Positions 11,136 through 22,950 of a stretch of 64,000 nucleotides of DNA are shown in pieces. The notes under the pieces are model-generated. The model saw only the letters and a list, made by a program, of their open reading frames with translations, made no database searches and was not told the origin of the DNA. The DNA is from Xiphophorus maculatus (Eukaryota; Chordata; Actinopteri; Cyprinodontiformes; Poeciliidae): the NCBI RefSeq assembly GCF_002775205.1, contig NC_036456.1, positions 6,215,463 to 6,279,462 of the forward strand, in the 5' to 3' direction. The position numbers were made by a program, and so were the translations under genes. Position 1 is the first letter of the stretch; each line of letters begins with the position of its first letter.

Positions 11136-14100
11136 ATGGGTCACCCTTCGCTGTCGGTGCTGGCCGTTCTCTGTAAGTAGATCGCTTTGTCTTTCTGAAG
11201 TGTGCAGGCGATGAAAAATGTTAGCAATGTTTTACAGTATGTCAGAGGTTCACGTGTTTTGCGCAAAAAAGTTAACCATGCAGAATTTCTGTTGCTTTTT
11301 GTTTTATTGTTCCTCAGGTTTTGTTTTGGGGGTGAATTATTGGCTCAGTTCCCAAAACCAGAAAGTGCGGGGGATATTGGATTCACAAGAATGAGAAAAG
11401 ATTTTTTTCTGTCCTTTTGTGATCTGTGTCAAACAATTCAGTTCAGGATGGACTAGGCGATGTACGTTGTTTTACAAAGAAGTTTGTTGAAATAGGAATG
11501 AAGGCAGAAATCTCTCAAAAGATATTAAAACACTTTGAGAGACATCAGTTACATTTTGTGAAAGAAATGGTAATGATATTTAAACTCATCAATAATTAAT
11601 GGAAATGTCATCATTACTGTAACAAAGCCATTTCCTATAATTGCGGACGAGCTCAGTCAATGGTGTTTAACACTTTACATGGTGATAAGATTGGAAGGGC
11701 TCCTTGCTATCACCCTAATCTTTAGCTCCTTCCAAACATTCTCAATCATTTTCAGGTTTGGCAGAGTTGAAAATGTCTGCCAAAGTCAGACATTTTAAAA
11801 CATAGGTGTCAAACTCTGGCCCGCGGGCCAAATTTGGCCCGCAGTGTAATTATATTTGGCCCGCGATTCAATTTCAAATTAATATTAGAGCCGGCCCGCC
11901 GGTATTATACAGTGGCAACGCTGTGACGCCGCATTCCCCGCTTATACTACAAATCCCATAATGCTCTGCTGTTTTTTGGCGCGTCAATCAGGACAGAGGC
12001 AGACACGCCTCCTCCTCTGTGTCAGTAGCACTTATGGTAGCGGACATGGCTGCATTAGGAAGGTGGTGATCCGTCTTCTTGCGCACTTTTTGGGTTGAAA
12101 GGCCCGGCGCGCCCCGCATCCCCGCGCCTCTCCCCCAAACCACACTGCGACCTCAAACTACAGCCGTCACTGTGTTACCCTACCAAAAAATGGCAAAAAG
12201 AAAGACAGAAGATAGAACTTTTCTGGACAGGTGTTTACATATGTATGTGAGCAACTTTTCTCCTCAGTGAAGATGACGAAAACGTCTCACAGGAGACGTC
12301 TGACTGACGAACACCTTTGTTCGATAATGAAGGTTTCCTCAGCTCAAACTCTGAGCCCCGACATTGATGAACTGGCATCCAAGAAAAGATGCCAGATATC
12401 TGACTTGGTTGCATCAGAGTAGATCAGTGTGTCGCAAAATGAGCAATAAATAAGTTTTCTATGCACCTGTCCTTGTTACTCCAAGGCCTGAATGGTTTGT
12501 TCATAGTTTATTTAATGATTTATTCATAGTAGTTAATTTATTTTCAAATTTATTAGCCTGTGTACGAAGCTAATTTTGACATTTACCTCAGAAAGGAGGC
12601 ATTCAGTTTTTATTTAAATTTTATTTAATATGCCATTTATATGTTTTATTATTATTTTTAGCAACTCAATTATGCACGCCTGCACTTTTAAGTTATATAA
12701 GCCTAGCTTGTTCAATATTTATTGTTAAATCAAAACTTGTTTGGGTCCACATTAAAAGATTCATTTGTTCAACCTTGGCCCGCGGCTTTGTTCAGTTTAA
12801 AATTTTGGCCCACTGTGTGTTTGAGTTTGACACCCCTGTTTTAAAACGTTAATGTGGAAAAACCAGTTTGGGAAAATCAAAAGATTACAAAATATCCCCA
12901 GAGTATGAATAATTTGGGGCTTCACAGTTTGCGTGCCGTTCATGTTTGTCACATTCTAGTGTGACGCTAATGCCAAGAAAATGCATCTGTTCAATGTAAA
13001 ACAATCCATTTCAGGTTTTGTCAGTCCTCTAAGTATTTCAGATTTCGAACAAATGGCAGTTGATCAAAACTGTGAAATAATCTTTAACATTTGTCTAAAT
13101 CATCTAGCGACCACAGAAACATTATTTCCATTTTCTCAGACTCATCACTTGTGTCTTGTTTATCAGACACCAAATCTTTTATAACCAAAAATCTGACTCA
13201 TAAATGGTGAATAATTGATGAGCTTTCTTTTTTTTTTGGTGCTGAAATAACCTTGTGCAATCTGCCAGTGAGGGACACAAGGAGGTTCACGTTTCTCTAG
13301 CGCTGTCAAGTATCTCTGGCCTTTTTCTCACAGTGCATAGATAAAGTTAGCATCGCTCAAGGTCGTGTAGCCACCAAAAGACAGTTCAGCTTTAGCTGTG
13401 GGGCAGTTTCAGTCGACTGCATAATTAGAAACAGTGGAGGAAGTTTTGACCACATACATTCTCAGAATGAAATATAAAAAGACGCCCAGTGGTAAACAGG
13501 TCTTTGTTTCCATGACATATATTTTGGCTTGTAGACGGAGGATTTGTGCTACTTCTGTGGTCGTCTTCACATTGGCCGGATGTGAACTTTAACATTCTGC
13601 AACACGCTGACCTCATGGTGTTGCTCTGTTTGGTACGTTTGGATTCGTGTCTGTCGAATAAAAAACATCCTCAAAGAGTACCTCACAACAAGGGCACTTC
13701 AATATCTGGCACCTTTGTAGCTTTAGATATAATTCAGCATGAAAAGCTTAAAGCTTTCAACTCTGGACTCTTAATAATAGGCAGAAGCAAATACCTAAAA
13801 CAGTGTCCAGTCAATCTACAGTATGTGAGCTGCTCTCTGTAAGAACAGCTTTATTAAAATAATAATTAAAATATTGGCATATTTGAAGTTCCTGAAACAT
13901 CTGTTATTACAATTATTAGTGGAAATGTAAAAAAAGAAAGCATCTATTCTAGAGTTTTCACATTTCCTCTTTCATGTTTCATTTTTAGACGATGTCTGAT
14001 TTGTGTTTTTAGGTCTCAGTTCTCTTCTTGGGTGTAGAAAAATTCATGGTAAGTTTTCCGTTTGTACCCATCCATCAACTCGTTCTTATATAAAAAACGA

Positions 14101-17100
14101 CTGAGTGTTTATTCTGGTAACTTATCTTGTTTGTTTGTTTGTTTTTTAACATGAACCCAATAAGCTCTTATGTGTTTAAAGTTTGTCTGCAGTGACGCCT
14201 GCATTACAAGGCAGCTGCCCTCTGGTGGCTGTTAAAACCCCTGTTGAACTTTTAATAGTTTGTGATCAATTATTTTAAATACTGGACTAAAACAATGTGC
14301 ACTAGTTTTGAAATGTCAATGAGACGTTTTTTTTGATTGCCTTAAAAATAAGATTCTGAATAAGGGTAACATTATTAAGAACATAAATCATAAACGCTCT
14401 GTCTTTAACAGAACCAAAGCCTTTCCTCACAGTGTCTCCATCATGGCTGATTCAAGGAGCCTCAGTAAATCTGAGCTGTGAGGTTGAACCTTCATCTTCA
14501 GAATGGAGGATCTTCTGGTATAAAGCTGTTCCTGATCTAAAAAACAAGAACTACAGCTATGAGCTGCTCAACGGTAGCAACCAGGGGACTAAAAAGGATT
14601 CCTTCATCATTACTGGACAGAAACACTCAGCAGGATTTGCATGTAGAGCTGAAAGAGGAAACCCAAAAATATCAACTGATTATAGTGAACTAAAGTTTGT
14701 CTGGTCTGCAGGTCAGTGTGTTTCTACTCTAATATATTTCCTCATTTGTTAATATGTCTCTGATGAACTTTCATGTTGACTTTTAATCTGCCATAACACA
14801 CAGATATACAGCAAAGTGAAAAAAATGAAAGTTTTTCACATTTATTACATATATTTATGTGTGATGTTAACTTGTCTCATCTTTCTTATAACTAGTGTAA
14901 GATGGGGCACAGCAGTGAGAGCCAGCCAAAACTCACACATGGTATGAAAAAAGCGAGATAAAAAATAGAGGCGAGAGAGAAGGACAGAGAGACGACAAGA
15001 AAGCGCCTAGAAGTGTGTGAGAACACAGATCTGAGAAACCACAGCGATAACGTATAACAACAGCGTCAATGAAAAGCACGCAGTACTGTTTGAAACGAGA
15101 TGCATTCAGTGGTAAATGCAGCCCAAGATAGTTTATCTGTGCACAACTGAATTCAAAAATATAACGCATCATGCATTCTTCAACAACTTATACATAAGTC
15201 TAAACAAAGTTAAGACATTTAATTCAGACAAAGTTGTTTTTTTTCCCCCCTTAGAGTAAAATCAGTTCCACAATGGAAAACTTTGCCAATAGTTGTTGCC
15301 ATTATTCCAGTGTGAATGCTAACATCTGAACTGCTCACTAGGATCTACTAGGATGCTGTGGATGTGTGTGTTTGGCTCAGGATGTGTGACCTTGTGGATG
15401 CTACCTAGAACAATAATACTCCCAGTCAGAGGGTGGCGCCACACACAACGATTACATAAATCGAGATTTGGTCACCAGCAGAAAACCCTTAACAGCACAA
15501 GTATCAAGAAATACATTGACAGGATCCTGCAGATTTGTCAATGTGGGACAAATCTCAGAATATAGAAACTGTACTGAACTCATTTAGTCACAAAAGGACA
15601 ATTTTATGTACAGTGGCACCAGAAATAACTCTGAACTACAGGGTTGGGGAAAAAAAGGGGAATATTTGAGGTTATTGAAAGTTGCCTATCTGAAATAAAA
15701 TAATATGAGCCAAAGTATATTTTACCTTCCTAATTCACATAAGCAGGAACAATCACACAAATGGGAGAGCTGGATAACATTTTGGTGACTAGATGGGATG
15801 AGGAAAATATAAGTGATATAAGTTGTCACTTATAATATAAGTGACAACTTAATATAAGTGATATAAGTCTTATATCACTTATGTTTTCATCATGTCCTCT
15901 GATGAACTACTGCCTTAACCTTTTACCAATTTGCATCAGCTGCTTCTGTTCCCCCGGCCATTTACTACCATTTACTGCAAAACAGTCACTTTCCTCTGGA
16001 TTAGGGCTTTAGCAATACTACAATGACAGCAATAAATAAATAGGGACAGCGTACTAATTAGATGATTCGGTAAATGATTTCTTTGTTTTTACAAATCTTT
16101 GTTTTCCAGTTCCTCGTCCAGCAGCCTCTCTGACAGTGAGTCCCGACAGAGAGAAACATTTCACTGATCAAAACGTCTCATTAAGATGTGATGCAGAATC
16201 TACCGGTGGGAGAATAAGATATTATAGACAAATAAACACTCGGTCATATCTGTATGAGTGCTCCACCTGGTGGACGACGGACAAATCCTCATGTATGGCT
16301 AACAGTCAGTCGAAGTATAAAGCTGTGTACTGGTGTGAGTCTGGATCAGAGTTCAGCAATGCAGTCAACATCACTATATACAGTAGGTTAATATATATGA
16401 ATGTATTTTAATTTGAATGATTCTGATAACAACTGTAGTTCACAGTAACCTGTTGCACATATGAACATATAAACACTGAAATAGATGTTTTAAGTTTTTT
16501 TTATTATTTTGTAACTGACAAGATATTTATAAAGTATCGCAGCATTTTTTGTCTTGGTTGAAAAACGCTGCTAGCTGTAAGCAAATATTGTGAGAAAGAT
16601 CATTACTGATAATATTTTCAACGTTTACTTCTGTGAGATTGTGATCATACATTATAGAAGGTGGAACATGTTTGTCATTATGAAAGACATTTCTCTGTCC
16701 TGCAGAGCCAAAGTCAGTTCTGACTGTGTCTCCATCATGGCCAAGTCCTGGAGCCTCAGTGACGCTGACATGTAACCATGACGACCAGTCTGCAGGCTGG
16801 AGGTTCTACTGGTTTAAAGCTGCTCCTCATAAGTCTGAGGACGGCTACAGATACGAGCTGCTGCCTGACAGCATCAGTGGGACTGTCCAGGATTCATTCA
16901 TCATACATGAACAGAATCACACATCAGGATATTCATGTAGAGCTGGAAGAGGAAACCCAGAGCTTTTTACTGATTACAGTGAACCAAAGTTTGTCTGGTC
17001 TGCAGGTCGGTACTTTTTAGTCCTAATTTTGCTATATTGGTAATATGTCCTAAAATAATCCCATGTGCTATGTGACAAATGTTTAGTTTCGTTTAAACTT

Positions 17101-19204
17101 ATGCAAAAAAAAAAAAGAACAAACATAATGAAGCAAAAAATGTCTGAACGACATGTTGCTAATAATGCAGTCAAACAAATGATTCCAAATAAAAACAATG
17201 AAAGCTAATTCACCAACACTGCTTTTTTCTCCAAATATTCTTCTGCTCATCCTACCTTTTTTAATCTTGTTTTATTTAGTCTCCCATCCAGCAGCGTCTC
17301 TCTCAGTGAGTCCTGACAGAGAGCAACACTTCACCTCTGAGTCTGTGACTCTGAACTGTGGAGGAAACTCTACTGAGTGGAGAGTGAGGAGGTTTTCAGA
17401 ATCAGGTTACCTGATCGTCATAGTAAACTGCTATTACTGGGGGAAAATGTCTGGATCCTCCTGCATCGTTAAAAATCTGTCAAACCCTAAGTCAGTGTAC
17501 TGGTGTGAGTCTGGATCAGGAGAGTTCAGCAACGCAGCCAACATCACCTCACACAGTACGTTACTATCCAATGTGTGTTTTTAGTCTGTAATTGTCACAG
17601 AAAATTCACTAAACTATTTCTGAAGCAAGTTTCTTTGTACAGTTCATCTGAGAGAGACATAGCTGGTGCTAAAGTTAATACCCAATCCTGCTAGCTTACC
17701 ACTATTCTCCTGTGTAGTCACCAGCACTGATTTATTATTGAAGCCTCATAAAATAAAACAAATTACTGTCTGACTGGTTTACAGATGAAGATCTTCTCCT
17801 GGTGAGCCCCGTCCATCCTGTGACTGAAGGAGCTTCTGTTACTCTGAGCTGCAGACTGAGAGGAGAAAACCAACTTTCTAATGTGATTTTCTATCACAAT
17901 GACAAACTGATCCAAAGTGACAGCAGAGCAGAGCTGAATATCTCTGCAGTGTCTCAGTCAGATGAAGGTTTCTACAAGTGTGAACATTCAGGAAAAGTTT
18001 CACCTCAGAGCTGGATGGCAGTTAAAGGTGAGCAGAGATTCAATACATTGTTGCATTTTTAATAATTACGATGCCGTGAGAAATGAAGATGTTTTTACAA
18101 TTAGGTGTTTCCAAACCTGGGAGCTCTTCGTTTCCAGTGCTGCTGGTCCTCGGTGTAGTTTGTGGATCCGTACTTGTCATTCTGCTGCTCCTGCTGTGTT
18201 GCTTTAGGCTTTCCAAAGGTGAAACTTTTCATCTCCTAAAACTACATTAGACAGTTCACCAGTTTTATTTAGTCATACAAATGCTTCCTCTAATGTCACA
18301 AATACAAAATAAATAAACATAATATAACATCATTGTGTTATCACAATTCCTTTCAGGTTCTTCTCACAGGTCAGTACATATTTTTTTTTTTAATTTATTT
18401 CCATTCACCTTAAACTTGAATCATAAGTGTTTTAATTTGCATTTTCAAATTGACTTCCTGTGTTTCAGGGCGATCCAGTCAGAGATCGCTTATCAGGGAT
18501 CTTCTATAGATCAGCCTCTCAATCAGACCTCAACCAATGAATACAACTTGTCTTCTCATGGTCGGTGTTTTAACTGGTGCATTACATCCCCACTCATTTG
18601 CAACATATTCAGAAGATTTTGGATGTTAATAAATAAAAATTTAAAAAAAAAGTAAATTAAAGTCCTACAGTTTACTTTCAGAAGTAGTTAGACTGCCACA
18701 GGAGTTTTATGTCAGCGGACCGATTCCGGATGTGAAACCGTTTTCTGTTCCAGATGAAGACGAAGCCGGTGACGTCACATACGCTCACATTAAGTTCAAA
18801 AAGGCCAAACAGGCGACCAAGTCCTCCAAAAGAGGCAGAGTCCGACACAGTGCGCTGGATGTGAAAGGTTTTGGTTTTACCAAACGACTTTTAGCAAAAA
18901 TTTACTCATCTTTTGTTTACAAATGAATCCAGTTTTGACTATTCCAACAGGGAGGCCTCACGACCCAGAAGAGGGCACTGTTTACGCCGATGTGAGGACA
19001 GCAGCTGCAGGTACAGTCAGCAGCAGCAGAGTTTGACCTGAAATGAACACTTGACCTTGACAAATATTTCCTCATCTTCACCAGTTACTTATCTATTTTT
19101 GTGCATTTATTCTCTCTCCATTTACAGAAGCACTGAGTGCTGCAGCAGCTGACGCAGCGCTTTATTCTGAAGTCAGGAAAGGATCTAAGAAGAGAGTAAG
19201 CTAG
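11136..19204 (+). CDS. Fc receptor-like (FCRL) Ig-superfamily receptor, complete, inhibitory tail
   Basis: Complete model of about 644 aa. Exons: 11136-11172 and 14013-14048 (signal peptide starting MGHPSLSVLAVL, continuing LSSLLGC), Ig exons 14412-14711, 16110-16382, 16706-17005, 17280-17555 and 17785-18027, transmembrane 18105-18218, tail 18357-18369, 18469-18560, 18754-18867, 18951-19010 and 19128-19204 (stop TAG). The phases agree throughout. Two Ig types alternate: SPSWxxxGASVxLxC...CRAxRGNP and SPDRExHFT...YWCESGS. A membrane-proximal domain (FYHNDKLIQ, DEGFYKCEHSG) matches the one in the first FCRL gene. Tail tyrosines: Y571 in VTYAHI (consensus ITIM), Y611 in TVYADV (ITSM pattern TxYxxV), Y632 in ALYSEV. 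These predict SHP-type phosphatase or SAP-family recruitment. Intron 1 carries a hAT element. The ligand is not predictable. Confidence 0.9.
11801..12838. mobile_element. hAT-type DNA transposon remnant with target-site duplication
   Basis: The ends are inverted repeats (left CATAGGTGTCAAACTC, right reading CAGGGGTGTCAAACTC on the other strand), followed inward by GGCCCGC-rich sequence. An 8-bp direct duplication TTTTAAAA flanks it at 11793-11800 and 12839-12846. The plus strand at 12231-12420 encodes a fragment YVCEQLFSSVKM...LTDEHL, typical of the C-terminus of hAT transposases of the GTF2IRD2/Charlie8 group. It is internally deleted and not autonomous. It lies in intron 1 of the second FCRL gene. 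Confidence 0.85.
15820..15882. repeat. Two adjoining perfect inverted repeats
   Basis: The first is 15820-15850 (15-bp arms, 1-nt loop) and the second 15854-15882 (13-bp arms, 3-nt loop). They share the motif ATAAGTGAtATAAG with sequence just upstream, as if one short segment had been copied repeatedly in both orientations. They lie in an intron between Ig exons 1 and 2 of the second FCRL gene. Confidence 0.9.
18754..19198 (+). other. ITIM/ITSM cytoplasmic tail exons of the second FCRL gene
   Basis: Three exons each carry one tyrosine motif: VTYAHI (18754-18867), TVYADV (18951-19010) and ALYSEV (19128-19204). The first fits (I/V/L/S)xYxx(I/V/L), the second fits TxYxx(V/I), and the third lacks a consensus residue at -2. 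Degenerate copies of the first two exons are recognisable in the FCRL pseudogene at 22.3-22.5 kb. Confidence 0.8.
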
Positions 19205-19453
19205 TTGGGTTAACTCTAAACTGCACATTATTTAATAGAGCATATATTTTTCATATAAAATGTCGCGTAAGCATTACCTGAAAGATCTTATTTCACAAGT
19301 CTTGTCAGTGAACTCCATAGATAAAACCAAAGCTTTTTTTTTTTTTTGCTAAACCAGTTATATTTTGTTTTCTATCTAAACACCAGACATTTTTCCTCTT
19401 ATTTATGGAACATGTTGACTCAGTAATGTTTTTATCTATTTTATATCCCTGTA

Positions 19454-19459
19454 AATAAA
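19454..19459 (+). promoter_or_regulatory. Polyadenylation signal AATAAA, second FCRL gene
   Basis: A canonical hexamer, immediately followed by a second overlapping AATAAA, about 250 bp after the stop. An AT microsatellite at about 19506-19545 follows. Confidence 0.55.
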
Positions 19460-20639
19460 ATAAACGCTTTTATTTGTGTCATTCCTAATATTTGGTGCCA
19501 TTCTTTATATATATCTCTCTATATAGATATATATATATATACAGTATGTATGTATTTTTTTCTTGATTTTATTATTTAATCAGAGAATGGGCTTAGACTA
19601 CAAGAGAATAAATCTTGCATTTTTTTTATCAACTTCTTGACAATAGACGGGTTACACATGCTTGTCTATAATTCATGTTTGGAAAAAATATTTTTTTACA
19701 ATTTACATTTTCCAAGAGCTGACCTTAAAAAGTCGCTAACTTTGGCTTTTTGAATGCATATTTTTAAAAGCGGTTTTCACAAACTAACAATAGCTACAAA
19801 ACAGACGTATTCTTGTGAAGTCATGATGTCATTTTAACTCTTCCCTTTCACAATAAAAGGCAATTTAAATGGAACTTTGCTCCACGTTTTCAATCGATTG
19901 ATTTAAGTAATTTATTCACGGTAAGTATTCACAAAACAAAGCAGAATTATTGTTGTTTTTATGAAGTTAATTTAAAAAAAATCCACAAAGTTAACAGGAA
20001 CATAGGAGAAACAGGCCGGATATTTTACCAATAAGCTGAGGTGGAGGATTATTCTCCCCCTATTGGGTCTGCAACTAAAAATTTAATTCACTCATTCTCT
20101 CATTTACCTACCAACATGGAGTTCAAAACTCTAAAGTCACAACATTTCAAAATAACTTCAGTTTTATTCTATTTTCTGTTATGAGACATGTCTCGTTCAG
20201 ATGCTAATTTTTCATTTTATTTCCTCGTTTGTCCTTCCTGTAAAAAAACAACTCATTCATTCTCTCTCTCTCTCTCTCACATTGCCTAAAGCTGCTTTGC
20301 TTTCCATACCACTTCCCTGTTTGTTCTTGAAACAGAACTCGTCGCATTATCTAACCGTGTTTTACTTCCTCACGAGAGCTTCTCACAAAAGGTTGGTGAT
20401 GAAAAGGCAAAACAAAATGCACAGCAGAGCTTTATGAGAATCACATCCAAAGCAAGTTGTATGCTCTGTGTTTTTTTCCTTTTAGTACATTTTTCTTTAT
20501 GATTAGGTCCGAACAGACTTTACCATATTGCTTGACTGAAAAATAATTTACACATGAGTACATATAAGTAAAATAAAACAAAAACATGAATCGTTTCATT
20601 ATTTAACTGCCTCGTATCAAACTTCAAAAACATCACTTA

Positions 20640-20988
20640 TTCTCCTCGCCTATTCTTAGAACAGATGGAGTTAAACTTCTCTGCATCATTTTTTTAAAAC
20701 CACTTGTATTCTCCTCTCGTCGCCATGGCTCCAGACGTGTCACAGTCGTCCATCGGTTCATTTTGGTGTATCTGACCATCTCATCACTGACCCAGAACCA
20801 CAAATCCAGAGTGCAGGCGTAGCTCAGCCCAATCCAGACATGATCAGTTGAAGCAAACTGAGCGTTTTGCTGGACTAATGTCTGATCATCCATGTTGGTG
20901 ATGGTGACCAGGTCACGGTGTTTCTCTCTGCAGGAGGTCACGGCGTTCTCCCAGGTTTTACTTTCTGTGATCAGGATCAATGTACTTT
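20640..20988 (-). pseudogene. C-type lectin terminal CTLD exon, frameshifted
   Basis: The acceptor AACAG precedes 20988. The frame gives STLILITESKTWENAVTSC, DLVTITNMDDQ, VWIGLSYACTLDLWFWVSDE and then loses frame. Against the intact copy at 63277-63638, about 10 bp are missing after VSDEMV. The rest (DDCD...SGAM, then FN.IC) is legible only in another frame. A preceding short exon with donor GTGAGA ends near 21020. It is the third-CTLD counterpart of the same lectin family. Confidence 0.75.
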
Positions 20989-21589
20989 CTGTTGAAATAA
21001 GGAAAACAAACATCTCACCTGTAGCTTTATTTGAGTTATTACTGCAGACTCGTCCATTGATCCTTTCATTTAAAAAATCCTAATATGAGCTCTTTAGATT
21101 ACGGGGTCTATTAGCTGCATGATCAGACAAATTCAAAAAGTTGTTTCACTTTAGCATAAGAAAGTCAATTAATTACACCTTAATTGTAATTTTATTGTTC
21201 TTAAATTTAACCCGACTTTTCTAAGTGCAAAATAGATAGTGTGGAAATGGCACACTAAAAGTTCATTTTAATATTTCTAAAATATATTCCGTATATTGAA
21301 TTTTAGTATTTTTTCATCTGGGATTTAATGATTGTGACAGTAAATGTCGTTCCAGTAGCAGGTTGGACATGAACACAAGAAAAATACAAGAAAAGTAAAC
21401 GTGCTAATGTTTTTATTCTCAGTTTGATATTTATGAAAAGTTGTTCTACAAATATAAACAAGTGTTATTAGTAAGGTCAATACTGACATGTTATTTCCAA
21501 ATAAGGTAATAATCATTCACTATAGGAGCTGAAACTTGTTTTTATTAGAGAAAATCCATACATCAGTCAGAACAGGCTGTCTGAATCAG

Positions 21590-22520
21590 GGAAGAACCCT
21601 GAAGCCATGGTAACTGAGCTGTAACCATGACGATCAGGCTGCAGGCTGGAGGTTCTTCTGGTTTTCTTCCTGATCAGTCTAACAATGGCTGATCAGGAGC
21701 TGCTGCCTGATGGCATCAATGGGCCGTCGTCATTCATGTACAGAGACACACAGCAGGAAACGCATGCAAAGCTGAAAGAGGAAACCCAGAGTACTTCTGT
21801 GTTTACAGCAAACCAAAGTTACAAAGTTACAGTTCTTTTCATTCCTAACTTTACTGCACTGGTAGCTCTTAACTCAATAGGCTACAAGGATCACATGTGC
21901 AACTGGCTTAAATTAAACCAGTTTAATTTAGCTTAAACTGGTTTAAAATAATAAGAAATAAGAAAGTTCATAAAGCACAAAAAACCTGAAGGATTTTTTT
22001 GTTCATCAAACAATGCTGTTAAGCAATATTTAAAATCAAAACAATGAGAACGTTTCAACTCATTCCATATTTTTATGTTGTTTTATTTAGTTTCTCGTCT
22101 CTCTCAGTGAGTCCTGACAGAGAGCAACACTAGTGGAGGAGACTCTGCTGAGTGGAGAGTCTCTTCATCAACAGGACTGTAAATGGTGACTATCCACAGT
22201 CATTTTTATCATATGCAGAAGATTTAGGAATTTAAATAAAGAAAACGTTCATCATAGTCACAGAGTTTTGATAGCAGTTGGATTGCAACAGGTGTTTTAT
22301 GCAGACTGATTCCAGTTATGAATCTGTTTTATGTTCCAGATGAAGATGACACCGGTGATGTCACATACGCTTACAAAAACACCAAACAGAAAACATATTA
22401 TACTGCCTTTGATTTTGGCTTGGTACATTTGAATTCATTTTTAATTTTTCTATTCCAACGGCGAGGCATCATGACCCAAAAGAGGGCGCTGTTTACTGTG
22501 AGGACAGCAGCTGCAGGTCC
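21590..22520 (+). pseudogene. FCRL pseudogene, copy 1
   Basis: Recognisable remnants are an Ig exon of the SPSW type (about 21600-21830; WRFFW, EETQS, frame broken), the start of an SPDRE-type Ig exon at about 22092-22165 with two internal deletions, a tail exon at 22341-22390 (DEDDTGDVTYAY, where the +3 residue of the ITIM is lost), and a second tail exon at 22461-22515 with a deletion of about 5 bp that removes the TVYADV tyrosine frame. No signal or membrane exon was found. It lies antisense within a dead lectin gene. Confidence 0.75.
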
Positions 22521-22728
22521 AGAAAGCAACAATAAAATATGACATGTCATTGAATAATTTATATAATAATTTATAGCCAGGTCTTTGACTCATAAATCAA
22601 GTGATATTTCTGTGATCAATCATTTTCTGTGAAATAAAGAAGTCAGAGCACAAAACACGTTCATATGCAAGTCTTAATATAAACATTAATGAGAGGATCT
22701 GGACAAAAACAAAGGACTATTTTCTCAC

Positions 22729-22950
22729 CATGATAGCAGAGAAAATTGTGCTGTTCATTACAGGATAAATCTCCCCACTTGAGAAAAAGAAGGGGCACTA
22801 TTCCATATAATCCCACAGTTTTGGCCTTCAGATCCAAGATTGTTTGGTTCATTTGCACTTGTTCCCCAGTTTGCCTCACTTTCAGTGATCTCCACTCCAG
22901 GCAGAGACCAGCACCATGTTCTGGTACCGTGTGTTTGATAGAGACGTTTG
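22729..22950 (-). pseudogene. C-type lectin first CTLD exon, 3' half only
   Basis: Encodes TWCWSLPGVEITESEANW, NEPNNLGSEGQNCGIIW, then a frame change (stop GRFIL*) before KWGDLSCNEQHNFLCYHG in the next frame, ending at a donor. It carries the EPN sugar-binding motif. Homology to the exon at 55754-56150 stops abruptly at about 22950, so the first half of the domain is gone. Both copies carry the frameshift. Confidence 0.75.
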
